From: Pseudoselenomonas ruminantium
Lineage (GTDB): Bacteria > Bacillota > Negativicutes > Selenomonadales > Selenomonadaceae
NCBI RefSeq assembly: GCF_900142515.1
Contig: NZ_FRBC01000028.1
Span: forward strand, 5,522 to 39,841
Direction of reading: 5' to 3'
Length of the DNA stretch: 34,320 bases
Below, one piece after another: positions 17,073 through 24,607 of this stretch. Positions within the stretch are counted from its first letter, which is position 1. Every line of letters starts with the position of its first letter. Position numbers and translations under genes: made by a program. The notes beneath the pieces were generated by a model. That model worked only from the letters and a program-made list of their open reading frames with translations, ran no database searches and was not told the DNA's origin.

Positions 17073-17894
17073 ATGTCAGAAATCATTCGTTATGAACAGG
17101 TGGATATCTGCTATGAAGGGCAGCTGGCGGTCCATGATATCAGTTTTTCCCTGCAGGAAGGGGAAATCCTCGGCATCGTGGGGGAGAGCGGCAGCGGCAA
17201 GTCCACGTTATTGAAAGCCGCACTCAATATGCTGGGGAAAGACGGACTGGTGACACGCGGCGATATCTATTACAAAGGATTGGATCTGCCGGATATCAGC
17301 GAGAAAGAAATGCAGAAAATCTGCGGAGCGGAAATCGGCATGATTTTCCAGATGGCGGGCAGCAGCTTTTGTCCGATTCGCACAGTGGGTGCGCAGATCA
17401 AGGAAATGATGGCGGCCCACGGGCATGAGGATGCGCAGCTGGTGGAGCAGGAAACCTGTGAATTGTTTGCCAAATTTGGCTTCAGCGAAGCGAAGCGCAT
17501 TTGGGACAGTTATCCTTTTGAGCTGTCCGGTGGTATGCAGCAAAGAGTGGGCGTGGCGGCGGCGATGCTCTTGAAGCCGAAAATCCTGCTGGCCGATGAA
17601 CCGACGTCGGCACTGGATGTCACGGTGCAGAAGCAGGTCATCGAGGAGATGCTGCTGGCTCGCAAGCTTTTTGGCACGGCTATCATCCTGGTCACCCATA
17701 ATATCGGGGTGATCCGGACTATGGCCGATACGATGCTGGTGCTTCATCAGGGTGAGATGATGGAATATGGCCGGGCAAGGGATGTCCTGGCCAATCCGCA
17801 GTCTGCTTATACGAAAAAATTATTGGCGGCGGTGCCCAGACTCAGGAGGTCGAAAGCAAGTTATGGACGAGATACTGCAAGTCAGGCATCTTAA
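17073..17894 (+). CDS. ABC ATPase, NikD type (importer 2)
   Basis: The 273-aa ATPase has Walker A GESGSGKS at residues 37-44, Q-loop MIFQMAGSSFCPIR, signature LSGGMQQRVGVAAAML, Walker [13 protein letters not shown] and VTHN. The Q-loop residue is followed by MAG instead of the usual DP, as in several NikD-type subunits. It starts two bases after the permease stop, behind AGGAG. Its last 32 bases overlap the next ATPase gene. Confidence 0.92.
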   Translation: MSEIIRYEQVDICYEGQLAVHDISFSLQEGEILGIVGESGSGKSTLLKAALNMLGKDGLVTRGDIYYKGLDLPDISEKEMQKICGAEIGMIFQMAGSSFCPIRTVGAQIKEMMAAHGHEDAQLVEQETCELFAKFGFSEAKRIWDSYPFELSGGMQQRVGVAAAMLLKPKILLADEPTSALDVTVQKQVIEEMLLARKLFGTAIILVTHNIGVIRTMADTMLVLHQGEMMEYGRARDVLANPQSAYTKKLLAAVPRLRRSKASYGRDTASQAS

Positions 17895-18624
17895 AAAGAT
17901 TTTTTCCCGGCGGGATGGGGATGATATCACCGCGGTGGATGATGTGAGTTTTTCCCTGCAAAAAGGGGAGAAGCTGGCCATCATTGGTGAAAGTGGCAGC
18001 GGCAAGACGACTGTGGCCCGGCTCGTGGCCCGGCTGCTGGAACCCACGGCAGGGGAAATCCTGTTGGATGGGGAGGACATTACCAGCGCCAGAGGTACTG
18101 CGTTGAAGAAAGCCTATACCAGGATGCAGATGGTCTTTCAGAATCCTGTGGACAGTTTCGACCCCAGATGTACCCTGGGCGATGGAATCAGTGAAAGCTT
18201 GCGTAACCACGGCAAAAGCAGGGAACAGGCGGCAGAGATGACGAAAAATCTGCTGGCGCTGTGTGGGCTGGGGGCGGAATTTGCCCAGCGCTATCCGCAT
18301 GAGGTCAGCGGCGGCCAGTGCCAAAGAGCAGCCATTGCCCGGGCTTTGGCGATTGAACCGGAATTGGTCATTCTCGATGAAGCCACTTCGGCTCTGGATG
18401 TGACGGTGCAGGCTGATATATTGGCGCTCCTGAACCGTCTGCAGGAGGACAGGGGCATCGCCTATCTCTTTATCTGCCATGATATTGCGTTGGTGCAGGA
18501 TTTCTGTGATCGGATTATCGTCATGCACGAAGGGCGGATTGTGGAAACAGGTACGCCGGACGAAGTGATTGACAGTCCCAGGGAAGAATATACCAGGAAT
18601 TTGATTGACAGCGTGTTGTGCTAA
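17863..18624 (+). CDS. ABC ATPase, NikE/DppF type (importer 2)
   Basis: The 253-aa ATPase has Walker A GESGSGKT from residue 42, Q-loop MVFQNPVDSFDPRC, signature VSGGQCQRAAIARAL, Walker B LVILDEATSALD and ICHDIALV. The start chosen is ATG 17863, 13 bases after AGGAGG; this spacing is long but no better start exists. The gene overlaps the previous ATPase in another frame, a sign of tight translational coupling. Confidence 0.9.
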   Translation: MDEILQVRHLKKIFSRRDGDDITAVDDVSFSLQKGEKLAIIGESGSGKTTVARLVARLLEPTAGEILLDGEDITSARGTALKKAYTRMQMVFQNPVDSFDPRCTLGDGISESLRNHGKSREQAAEMTKNLLALCGLGAEFAQRYPHEVSGGQCQRAAIARALAIEPELVILDEATSALDVTVQADILALLNRLQEDRGIAYLFICHDIALVQDFCDRIIVMHEGRIVETGTPDEVIDSPREEYTRNLIDSVLC

Positions 18625-18685
18625 GCAATTCCTTATGGGGAAAGCTTTTTATTTATTTTTTGCTTAGGGAAGGAGATTTTTGCAG

Positions 18686-20239
18686 ATGAAATGGAAGAAA
18701 CTTTTGGCATTGGCTCTGGGCCTTTGCCTGAGCGCTGGTGCGCTGGCTGGCTGCGGCAATGACACGGCCGGCAAAGGCAGCGGGGAAAAGGTGCTCACCA
18801 TCGGTGACACGACGTTCAACAGTTCCAATGAGGAACCGGATATCAATCCTCATAACAGTTATGCAGGCTGGGCTTGCATCCGCTATGGTGTGGGTGAGAC
18901 CTTGATCAAGTATTCCGATAATATGGAAATCCAGCCGTGGCTGGCGGATAAGTGGGAGAATGTGGACCCCCTCACCTGGAAGTTCACCCTGCGGGATGAT
19001 GTGACTTTTTCCAGCGGGCGAAAAATGGATGCCGCTGCGGTCAAGCAGTGCTTTGAGCATCTGATTGCGAACAACAAGCGGGCGGCGCAAGACCTGAAGA
19101 TTGCTTCCATGGAGGCCAATGGCCAGGAGCTGATCATCAGGACCAAGGAACCGAAACCAGCCCTGCTGAATTATCTGGGCGATCCCTATGGCTGTATCAT
19201 CGATGTGGATGCGGGCTTTGACAAAGGGCTCGTTGCCGGAACCGGCCCGTATATTGCCACGGATATGAAGACCGACGATCATCTGGTGCTGAAGAAGAAT
19301 GATAAGTATTGGGGGGGCACGCCGAAACTGGACAAGATCACCATCCGTACTATCACGGATGGCAATACGCTGGCCAATGCCCTGCAGTCCGGTGAGGTGC
19401 AGGCTGCTTATGGTATGGCCTATGAAAGCTATCCGCTTTTCCGCAATGATAAGTACACGATTTCCCAGATTTCTACGTCCCGCTGCTTCTTCGGGAAGAT
19501 GAACTTCGATGCGGATTCTGTCTGCGCAGATCCTGCGGTCCGTCAGGCGATTTCCATGGGTATCGACAAGGAGAATTTCGTGACGAAGCTGCTGGATGGC
19601 AACGGTTTCCCGGCTAACGGTGTATTCCCCGAAGGGCCTGCTTTTGGCGGGGACAAGGTGAAAGCCGAGAAGTTTGACCCGGAAGGGGCTAAAAAAGTCC
19701 TAGAAGCTGCTGGCTGGGTGGACAAAGATGGTGACGGCATCCGCGAAAAGAATGGCAAGAAGCTGGTTGTCAAATGGCTGACTTACCCCAGCCGTCAGGA
19801 ATTGCCGCTGCTGGCTGAATCCGCGCAGGCAACGCTGAAGGATATCGGCATACAGGTGGAAGTGAACAGCACGGCTGACCACAATCAGGTCATCAAGGAT
19901 TCCAAGGCCTGGGATGTATACGCTATGGCCAACGTACAGGCGCCCACTGGTGATCCGGAATACTGGTTCACGGTCTTTGCGACTTCCACCGCTACGAAGA
20001 ATCAGGGCAAGTATCATAACGCTAAGCTCGATGAACTCGAAGCAAAGATGAGCCAGGAATTCGATCCGGCCAAACGTGCTCAGCTGGCTCTTGAGATGCA
20101 GCAGGTCATCCTCGATGATCATGCCTTCGTCTTCTGCTCCTTCCTCAAGATGAGCATGATCGCCAAGGCAAATGTGAAGAATTATACTTCCCATGCCTGT
20201 GATTATTATCAGATAACTGCAGATCTGGATGTTGAATAA
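18686..20239 (+). CDS. Substrate-binding lipoprotein, NikA/DppA family (importer 2)
   Basis: The 517-aa SBP_bac_5 protein has a lipobox ALAGC (lipidated C23). Landmarks are IRYGVGETLIKYSDNMEIQPW, LADKWENVDPLTWKFTLRDD, GTGPYIATD and ALQSGEVQAAYGM. The RYGVGE..L..QPWLA segment is shared with the importer-1 binding protein, so both importers likely take related ligands. The start is ATG 18686, ten bases after AAGGAG. It is the last gene of the operon, after a 61-bp gap, and is followed by a terminator. Placing the binding protein last differs from importer 1 and argues against a recent whole-operon duplication. Confidence 0.88.
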   Translation: MKWKKLLALALGLCLSAGALAGCGNDTAGKGSGEKVLTIGDTTFNSSNEEPDINPHNSYAGWACIRYGVGETLIKYSDNMEIQPWLADKWENVDPLTWKFTLRDDVTFSSGRKMDAAAVKQCFEHLIANNKRAAQDLKIASMEANGQELIIRTKEPKPALLNYLGDPYGCIIDVDAGFDKGLVAGTGPYIATDMKTDDHLVLKKNDKYWGGTPKLDKITIRTITDGNTLANALQSGEVQAAYGMAYESYPLFRNDKYTISQISTSRCFFGKMNFDADSVCADPAVRQAISMGIDKENFVTKLLDGNGFPANGVFPEGPAFGGDKVKAEKFDPEGAKKVLEAAGWVDKDGDGIREKNGKKLVVKWLTYPSRQELPLLAESAQATLKDIGIQVEVNSTADHNQVIKDSKAWDVYAMANVQAPTGDPEYWFTVFATSTATKNQGKYHNAKLDELEAKMSQEFDPAKRAQLALEMQQVILDDHAFVFCSFLKMSMIAKANVKNYTSHACDYYQITADLDVE

Positions 20240-20263
20240 ATAGCATATTTACGGCAATCGATG

Positions 20264-20308
20264 AATACTGCTGATGACTTTTTGGGAGTTATCGGCAGTA
20301 TTTTTTAT
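20264..20308 (+). terminator. Rho-independent terminator ending importer-2 operon
   Basis: AATACTGC (20264-20271) pairs with GCAGTATT (20295-20302), extended by GAT/ATC, with a long loop, followed by a T-rich run. It marks the boundary between intact chromosome and the AT-rich toxin region. Confidence 0.8.
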
Positions 20309-20390
20309 TATTTTTTTTATCAATTTTTTTATTAAATGGATAAAATTAAATTTCTAATTGAAATTTAAAAAACATTTAATTTCCCTTTAA

Positions 20391-20419
20391 TTGACATCAA
20401 TTATCAGCGGTTGTAAAAT
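20391..20419 (+). promoter_or_regulatory. Strong sigma-70-type promoter at the head of the toxin region
   Basis: TTGACA (20391-20396), a 17-bp spacer and TAAAAT (20414-20419). It is followed by a perfect 9-bp dyad, GTAAAATTT (20413-20421) with AAATTTTAC (20432-20440), overlapping the -10 box and start region, which could be an operator. The stretch 20309-20390 is very AT-rich with no gene seen. Confidence 0.6.
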
Positions 20420-20451
20420 TTTTTTAGAAGGAAATTTTACAGGTCAGGGGG

Positions 20452-20806
20452 ATGTAAAACGAGAAAGATTGGATTTTTTATATTGCGGCGAGTCACTATC
20501 GTATTGATTGCTGCTATTTTTATGTCAGTTGGGCGGCTTACCATCCAGTAGTTTCCTGCAGCAAATCAACTATGCGGGCTATACCAATACCGGAGCGGCC
20601 ATGCAGCAGGCGGTGAGACACTGGCTTCTGTGAAAGCGTTCCAAGAGGACATGACGGCCTGCCGGGAGCGGGGCATCAAAGTCTATATGCTGGCGCTGGG
20701 GGGAAAACAGACAACGCCGCAGGCCAACATATCGATTTCAATCACACAGACGATGGAACGCATGAATTTCCGCATAGACACTTATGGGATTGGAGTCAAA
20801 AGGTAC
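20452..20806 (+). pseudogene. Broken vWA-domain protein fragment
   Basis: An ATG at 20452 behind AGGGGG is followed at once by a stop. Shifting frame gives a signal/anchor-like stretch (RKIGFFILRRVTIVLIAAIF). Another frame then gives SSSFLQQINYAGYTNTGAAM, and a third gives LASVKAFQEDMTACRERGIK followed by VYMLALGG. The last two fit the middle and end of a von Willebrand A domain (the TNTG MIDAS loop and the GIKVYMLALG strand). The first half with DxSxS is missing. At least three frame changes show it is a remnant. Its GC content is like the chromosome, unlike the AT-rich gene that follows. vWA proteins often accompany FHA proteins; an FHA gene lies at 22669. Confidence 0.65.
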
Positions 20807-20866
20807 CAAGATTACCAACAAAACAACGTAAAAACAAATAATGTTAAATGCATAAAGGAGAATCTA

Positions 20867-21241
20867 ATGTTACATGATAGCACGATTGTAAAGTATAGTG
20901 TAGATCTAGAAAACATGCTGCTAAAAATAATGGTAGAGCAGGACTGTGAAAAAAAAGTATTGTTATTCGATAATGTATTAGCGAATTGGTTTTGGTATAT
21001 TTTACGAGGAAATGCAATATATGATATATCGCTAATGAGTATAGATTCATTTTTCAAATATAATAAAAAGATTTTAATGGATGGAAAGGACGATGGATGG
21101 CCATTTATTTATGATACCTTTGAAGGTTTTGAGAAATGGATAAGGACAAATGAATATAATATTTATAATATTGAAGGAGCATATGGTGTAGATGGGTGGA
21201 TTATAGCAAAGGGGATGAATATACTTGGCGTAGATAAATGA
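20867..21241 (+). CDS. Putative orphan immunity protein, 124 aa
   Basis: ATG 20867 lies six bases after AAGGAG. The open frame extends upstream into the vWA remnant, but composition and the Shine-Dalgarno favour this start. The protein is small, acidic and aromatic-rich (DNVLANWFWYILRG, DDGWPFIYDTFEGFEKWI), with no signal peptide. I cannot name its family. AT-rich codon use, the small soluble product and the position after a core-gene remnant resemble immunity genes of polymorphic-toxin loci. No matching toxin tail is seen directly upstream, so it may be an orphan. Confidence 0.6.
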   Translation: MLHDSTIVKYSVDLENMLLKIMVEQDCEKKVLLFDNVLANWFWYILRGNAIYDISLMSIDSFFKYNKKILMDGKDDGWPFIYDTFEGFEKWIRTNEYNIYNIEGAYGVDGWIIAKGMNILGVDK

Positions 21242-21267
21242 TAATTATATTTTTTTAATTATATAGT

Positions 21268-22043
21268 TTGTTTCAAAGCACCGGCAAAGTAACCATAAAA
21301 GCGCAGGATGCTATCCATATTCGTGCGAAAAAAAGTTGACATGTCAGCACTGACCCAAATCCGGCTGATGGTGGCGGGCAGTGAGATAAATCTCAACAAC
21401 CTCCATGACCATGGCGCGGATGGAAAAGTGTGGTATATCGGCACGACTTCGCAGGTGTTGGAGCCAGTAACGCAGCCAAGGAAAACCAATACGCCTAGAG
21501 GCCCGGATTTTAGTGATTTGGCTAATAATATACTGGGGACTGTAAAACAGTTTGTACAAGGATTTGCCGATGCTACGTTGGACAATTTGTCCATGGGCGT
21601 ACTATCACCCGAACCAGCGCAATGGACGACCAGCTACAAAGCCGGAAGGTTGGCAGGCGATGTAGTCGGCATGGCAGCTGGAGCTGGTATGACAGGTGGC
21701 GGTAGTGCCGTTAGTGTAGGTAGTGCCGGAACACTAGCTATTGCGGGAGCACCAATTGCTGCGGAAGGTGTAGCGGTCATAACTGCTAGTAGTGCATTGA
21801 CGGTTAAGTCTGCGGCTGGATTTATGGCTGATGTATCGCATTAGGTGAAAAATGATAAAAGCTCAGGTACTGATGTTAGTGGAAAAAATAAAGTTAAGAC
21901 TGGAAAAATTCGGTATATAAAAAAGAAAGCTAAAACAATTTTTGGATGAATATAATAACCCAGAACATTATAGACCGGAACTTCCATCAAGTAATAGAGG
22001 ACATACTGGTGAAATGAAAAGTGGAAAGTATTATGGAGACTAG
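21268..22043 (+). pseudogene. VgrG-like tail, pretoxin and GH-E-like nuclease toxin, frameshifted
   Basis: The pieces read in order as one former protein. STGKVTIKAQDAIHIRAKK is the repeated-strand end of a VgrG-like spike. Then comes VDMSALTQIRLMVAGSEINL and a Gly/Ala-rich pretoxin part (GRLAGDVVGMAAGAGMTGGG). After that is a charged linker, and the tail QFLDEYNNPEHYRPELPSSN followed by RGHTGEMKSGKYYGD. The tail resembles the HNH/Endo VII family with conserved GH-E residues. Damage: the A7 run at 21328-21334 is one base too long, TAG at 21842-21844 is in frame, and the A4 run at 21932-21935 is one base too long. The intact stretch 21308-21844 is not a real gene start. An SUFU immunity gene follows. 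Confidence 0.65.
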
Positions 22044-22054
22044 GAGTGGATAAT

Positions 22055-22642
22055 ATGGATATGGATTTAAATAAAAAGATTTTTAAATTTTATTTCTCAA
22101 ATATTGCAAAAAACAAGGATCGTAAAGATGTAAATGTATATGAATATTGGGATGAGAAGGAAGAAAATGAAATTGATATTGTATATGTAAACAATATGTG
22201 TGAAGAAGGACTGATAAGCTATGGAACAATAGGAACATATGCTCATAGCATTGGTTTGGTCGTTGATGGAAAGCCATTACGAGTTGAATTCTTGGGAATG
22301 GCACATCAGGAAGATGAATTTTTCCCACATATGCTAAGTACGTGTGCTTTTAATATCATCAATTCTCATTATAGATGTGAGCCGGGGATGGTATATCCTG
22401 ATGTAGTTAAGATGTATTATCCTAATGTCAATATGAAACATATATATTTAACATCACCTTTTATATGGGATGGTGAGTACACTCTTGATATTGGTCCGTA
22501 TATAGTCACTTTTTTGCAGGCAATATATATTTCTGATTCGGAATATGAATATATACGAAAAAATGGTAGTGATAATTTTGAGGATATATTAGAAGAAGCA
22601 AATGTGGATATTCTGGATTTGAATCGTCCATCGGTAGTTTGA
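22055..22642 (+). CDS. SUFU-family immunity protein
   Basis: The 195-aa protein shows the suppressor-of-fused-type bacterial immunity pattern: an EYWDEKEENEIDIVYV start, then ISYGTIGTYAHSIGL, LRVEFLGMAHQEDEFFPHML and a HIYLTSPFIWDGEYTLDI strand. SUFU proteins are one of the two commonest immunity superfamilies of polymorphic toxins and bind the toxin in the cytosol. ATG 22055 lies eight bases after AGGAG, 12 bp after the toxin tail. Composition is AT-rich, like the toxin tail and unlike the FHA gene that follows. It is intact although its toxin is broken. Confidence 0.75.
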   Translation: MDMDLNKKIFKFYFSNIAKNKDRKDVNVYEYWDEKEENEIDIVYVNNMCEEGLISYGTIGTYAHSIGLVVDGKPLRVEFLGMAHQEDEFFPHMLSTCAFNIINSHYRCEPGMVYPDVVKMYYPNVNMKHIYLTSPFIWDGEYTLDIGPYIVTFLQAIYISDSEYEYIRKNGSDNFEDILEEANVDILDLNRPSVV

Positions 22643-22668
22643 AAATTTTTATTGAGGAGAATATAGAA

Positions 22669-23244
22669 ATGAGTGGACTTATTCGTTGCTCTAATGGGCA
22701 TTTATTCAGTTCGCGGCGGTATGGTACGGTTTGTCCGTACTGCAATATCGAGACGGCGACGCAGGAGCGTAAGGAGACGGGGCAGGTAGGCCAGAGTGAT
22801 ATCGATGTGGACGAAATGCTGATGATGGAGAAAATCGATCCGGTCTGCGGCTGGCTGGTCTGCATTGACGGGCCGCGTCAAGGCAAGGATTACAAGATAA
22901 AATCCGGCAAGAACTTCATTGGCTGTGCGGATGATATGGACATCCAGATCTTAGGTGATAACAAGATTTCCCGGCGCAATCATGCAATCCTGGTCTATGA
23001 TCCGAAGAAACATGAAACGGTGCTGCTGCCGGGGGATTCCAATGGGCTGGTTTACCATAACGAAGCTGCAGTTTATACGCCGGTGGTGCTTTCGGTTTAC
23101 GATGTGATTGAGATGGGCGAGAGTAAGTTCCTTTTCGTGCCCTTCTGCGGCGAGCATTTCCGTTGGGAAGATCCGTCCAGTTTCCCGGATGAGGGCGGTT
23201 ATGAGACTGAGGGAGAAAGCGACGGTTCCTATGGGAATATATAG
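22669..23244 (+). CDS. FHA-domain protein with N-terminal zinc-ribbon-like motif
   Basis: The 191-aa protein begins with a C-x3-H...CPYC metal-binding motif (C7, H11, C22, C25). An acidic linker precedes the FHA domain (residues about 65-155): DGPRQGKDYKIKSGKNFIGC, ISRRNHAILVYD and VIEMGESKFLFVPF. FHA domains bind phosphothreonine. In type VI and related secretion loci, FHA proteins act with Ser/Thr kinases and phosphatases to control assembly. GC content is high compared with the flanking genes. The start is ATG 22669 after GAGGAGA. It overlaps the start of the next frame by 14 bp. Confidence 0.8.
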   Translation: MSGLIRCSNGHLFSSRRYGTVCPYCNIETATQERKETGQVGQSDIDVDEMLMMEKIDPVCGWLVCIDGPRQGKDYKIKSGKNFIGCADDMDIQILGDNKISRRNHAILVYDPKKHETVLLPGDSNGLVYHNEAAVYTPVVLSVYDVIEMGESKFLFVPFCGEHFRWEDPSSFPDEGGYETEGESDGSYGNI

Positions 23245-23779
23245 TCTGATCGCTCTGAGCATCGTTATCGTATTGCTACTGGTCGTCCGCCTCTGGCCCG
23301 AAAAAAAGCCGACAGCAGAAACAGTGCCCGAAAAGCCCGTGGCATTGCCGTCGAATCCTATTGGCACCGCCTCGACCATTGGTCAGCGGCAGCTGCAGCA
23401 GGATCTGACGGGCAGTGCGCTATTGGGGCTTTCTTACGGAGAAATAGCAAGTATAGATGAGACTGGCGGATTAATCATAGATAAAATGGGGAATGTATAT
23501 TACTATGCAGAATTGGGAGGTAGTTTAGGAGTGTCTACAATAGCTCAAGGGAGCGCGGGATTTGGCGATTTTTATGGACGTGATAAAGGGGATGCGCAAA
23601 AATATCGAAATGCAATAGAGAGGGAGTCGGGGGGGGGGATATGGGATTGCAATTTAGTGTATCTAGGGGGGCGACTTCTCCAGTGGCAAGAGATGTTGGA
23701 ATTACCAGTGGGGCTGGTGTATCTATCAGTGACAGGAATGCTGTATATCTATTTAATATTTTTGAAGATTAAACTTTAA
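23231..23779 (+). CDS. Membrane-anchored Gly-rich toxin-type protein, copy A, out of frame after a G10 tract
   Basis: ATG 23231 opens a frame with one transmembrane segment (YSLIALSIVIVLLLVVRLW) and a Pro/Glu linker. From LLGLSYGEIASIDETGG it matches the Gly-rich domain at 25811-26179 (IDKMGNVYYYAELGGSLGVS, GSAGFGDFYGRDK). At G10 (23629-23638) the frame departs from that homology and runs to an unrelated end. With G8 or G11 it would continue as DMGLQFSVSRGATSPVARDV and end at 23772 with LFNIFED, like copy B. It is therefore either phase variable, a pseudogene or a sequencing artefact. The N-terminal part is GC-rich and the Gly-rich part less so, suggesting a recombination joint near LLGLSYGE. 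Confidence 0.65.
   Translation: MGIYSLIALSIVIVLLLVVRLWPEKKPTAETVPEKPVALPSNPIGTASTIGQRQLQQDLTGSALLGLSYGEIASIDETGGLIIDKMGNVYYYAELGGSLGVSTIAQGSAGFGDFYGRDKGDAQKYRNAIERESGGGIWDCNLVYLGGRLLQWQEMLELPVGLVYLSVTGMLYIYLIFLKIKL
23629..23638 (+). repeat. G10 homopolymer inside a coding region
   Basis: Ten consecutive G residues lie at the exact point where homology to the other Gly-rich copies leaves the open frame. Long poly-G tracts are typical slipped-strand contingency sites. Confidence 0.9.
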
Positions 23780-23798
23780 AATTCTGGAGTATAATTTC

Positions 23799-24206
23799 AT
23801 GAAAAAAATAACTATGTGTATTGTTTGTGTGTTTGTATTGCTATCGTTATTGCATACAGTTTTGAATTATAGTATAAATGGTGATGATTTTCAAAAAGAT
23901 CCTAAGGTAATGTTGGAAATCTATGATAGTTTACCAATTCCGGAACGTACTAGAGAAATTGATAAGAAGGATATATCGAGACCGAGAACATCTGTTTTTT
24001 GGGATATTTATTATCATACTGATTTGCCAAATAATCAAATAATGAGCTTTTATGTTGAAGAGTTATCGAAAAAAGGATGGGAACAAATAGAATATAGAGG
24101 TGGGAAGGGGATATTATTTCAGAAAAACAAATGGAAGATTGCAGTAAATGAGGGGGATTCGGAATACAATTTGGAGATTTTTAAGTTCTATGGAATATCT
24201 GATTGA
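23799..24206 (+). CDS. 135-aa membrane-anchored partner of Gly-rich domain, copy A
   Basis: The protein has one N-terminal transmembrane or signal-anchor segment (ITMCIVCVFVLLSLLHTVL, residues 3-21). A globular part follows with FQKDPKVMLEIYDSLPIPE, MSFYVEELSKKGWEQIEYRG and KWKIAVNEGDSEYNLEIFKF. No known family was recognised. Close copies lie at 26207 and 28964, each right after a Gly-rich domain, so it most likely neutralises or assists that domain at the membrane. It lies 27 bp after the Gly-rich gene and is intact. Confidence 0.75.
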   Translation: MKKITMCIVCVFVLLSLLHTVLNYSINGDDFQKDPKVMLEIYDSLPIPERTREIDKKDISRPRTSVFWDIYYHTDLPNNQIMSFYVEELSKKGWEQIEYRGGKGILFQKNKWKIAVNEGDSEYNLEIFKFYGISD

Positions 24207-24268
24207 TAGTCTGTTGACATATATTATTTAAATATAAGTAGGGCGATTCAGTATTGAGGAATACGAAT

Positions 24269-24421
24269 ATGAAATTTGTATATTTAATATACTTGGTTAT
24301 TATAAGGTCGATAGTTGAGATTGTTAGCACGCCAAACGATATTTTTCCTTGGGGAACTTTATTATTTGCCTGTTTTGCAGCATGGTGGATACGGAAAAAA
24401 GAATCAGGGCACAAGAATTGA
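24269..24421 (+). CDS. 50-aa small membrane protein, copy A
   Basis: ATG 24269 follows TTGAGGAATACGAAT. It encodes a hydrophobic start (FVYLIYLVIIRSIVEIVSTP), a short turn with STPND, a second hydrophobic stretch (LLFACFAAWW) and a basic tail RKKESGHKN. That is two membrane segments in 50 residues. Copies at 26660 and 29393 have the same layout and the same place, after the 135-aa protein. Conservation across three copies shows it is a real gene. A second immunity or membrane accessory role is an inference. Confidence 0.7.
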   Translation: MKFVYLIYLVIIRSIVEIVSTPNDIFPWGTLLFACFAAWWIRKKESGHKN

Positions 24422-24470
24422 CAATCTAACAGGAGGACAAATGGAACAGGTTACATTGGGAGAGCTGAAG
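24421..24470 (+). repeat. 50-bp VgrG-start repeat, copy 1
   Basis: This block includes AGGAGGACAAATGGAACAGG and the MEQVTLGEL codons. Near-identical blocks lie at 26811-26860 and 29577-29626, each directly after a 50-60-aa membrane-protein gene. Confidence 0.85.
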
Positions 24471-24592
24471 AATGGGGCTTTATGATTGTTCCTGTCTATC
24501 GTGAAGGCGAGACACTGATGCTGGGCAAAGAAAAATTCCAGAGCTTTGAAAATGACAGCTGGATGAATAGTTTCTTTGATGGGACGAAATAA
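24441..24592 (+). pseudogene. VgrG-like 5' end joined to a foreign 3' end
   Basis: ATG 24441 with an excellent AGGAGG site opens MEQVTLGELKNGAL and stops at 24485. The next frame reads MIVPVYREGETLMLGKEKFQ then SFENDSWMNSFFDGTK to 24592. The second piece also occurs at about 27702-27783 after a different start, so it is the 3' end of a core gene. The frame is lost at the joint around 24456-24470. The start resembles the intact MEQTPLGLVRLSGIAYRKIE protein at 31988, which has the look of a spike-protein N-terminus. Confidence 0.6.
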
Positions 24593-24607
24593 AGGAGTAT
24601 AAAGAAA

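Noticed and set aside
21308..21844. 178-aa open frame read as a complete gene
   Set aside because: Its first residues (MLSIFVRKK) are a wrong-frame reading. The homologous protein enters from the upstream frame at 21268 and joins after the A7 run.
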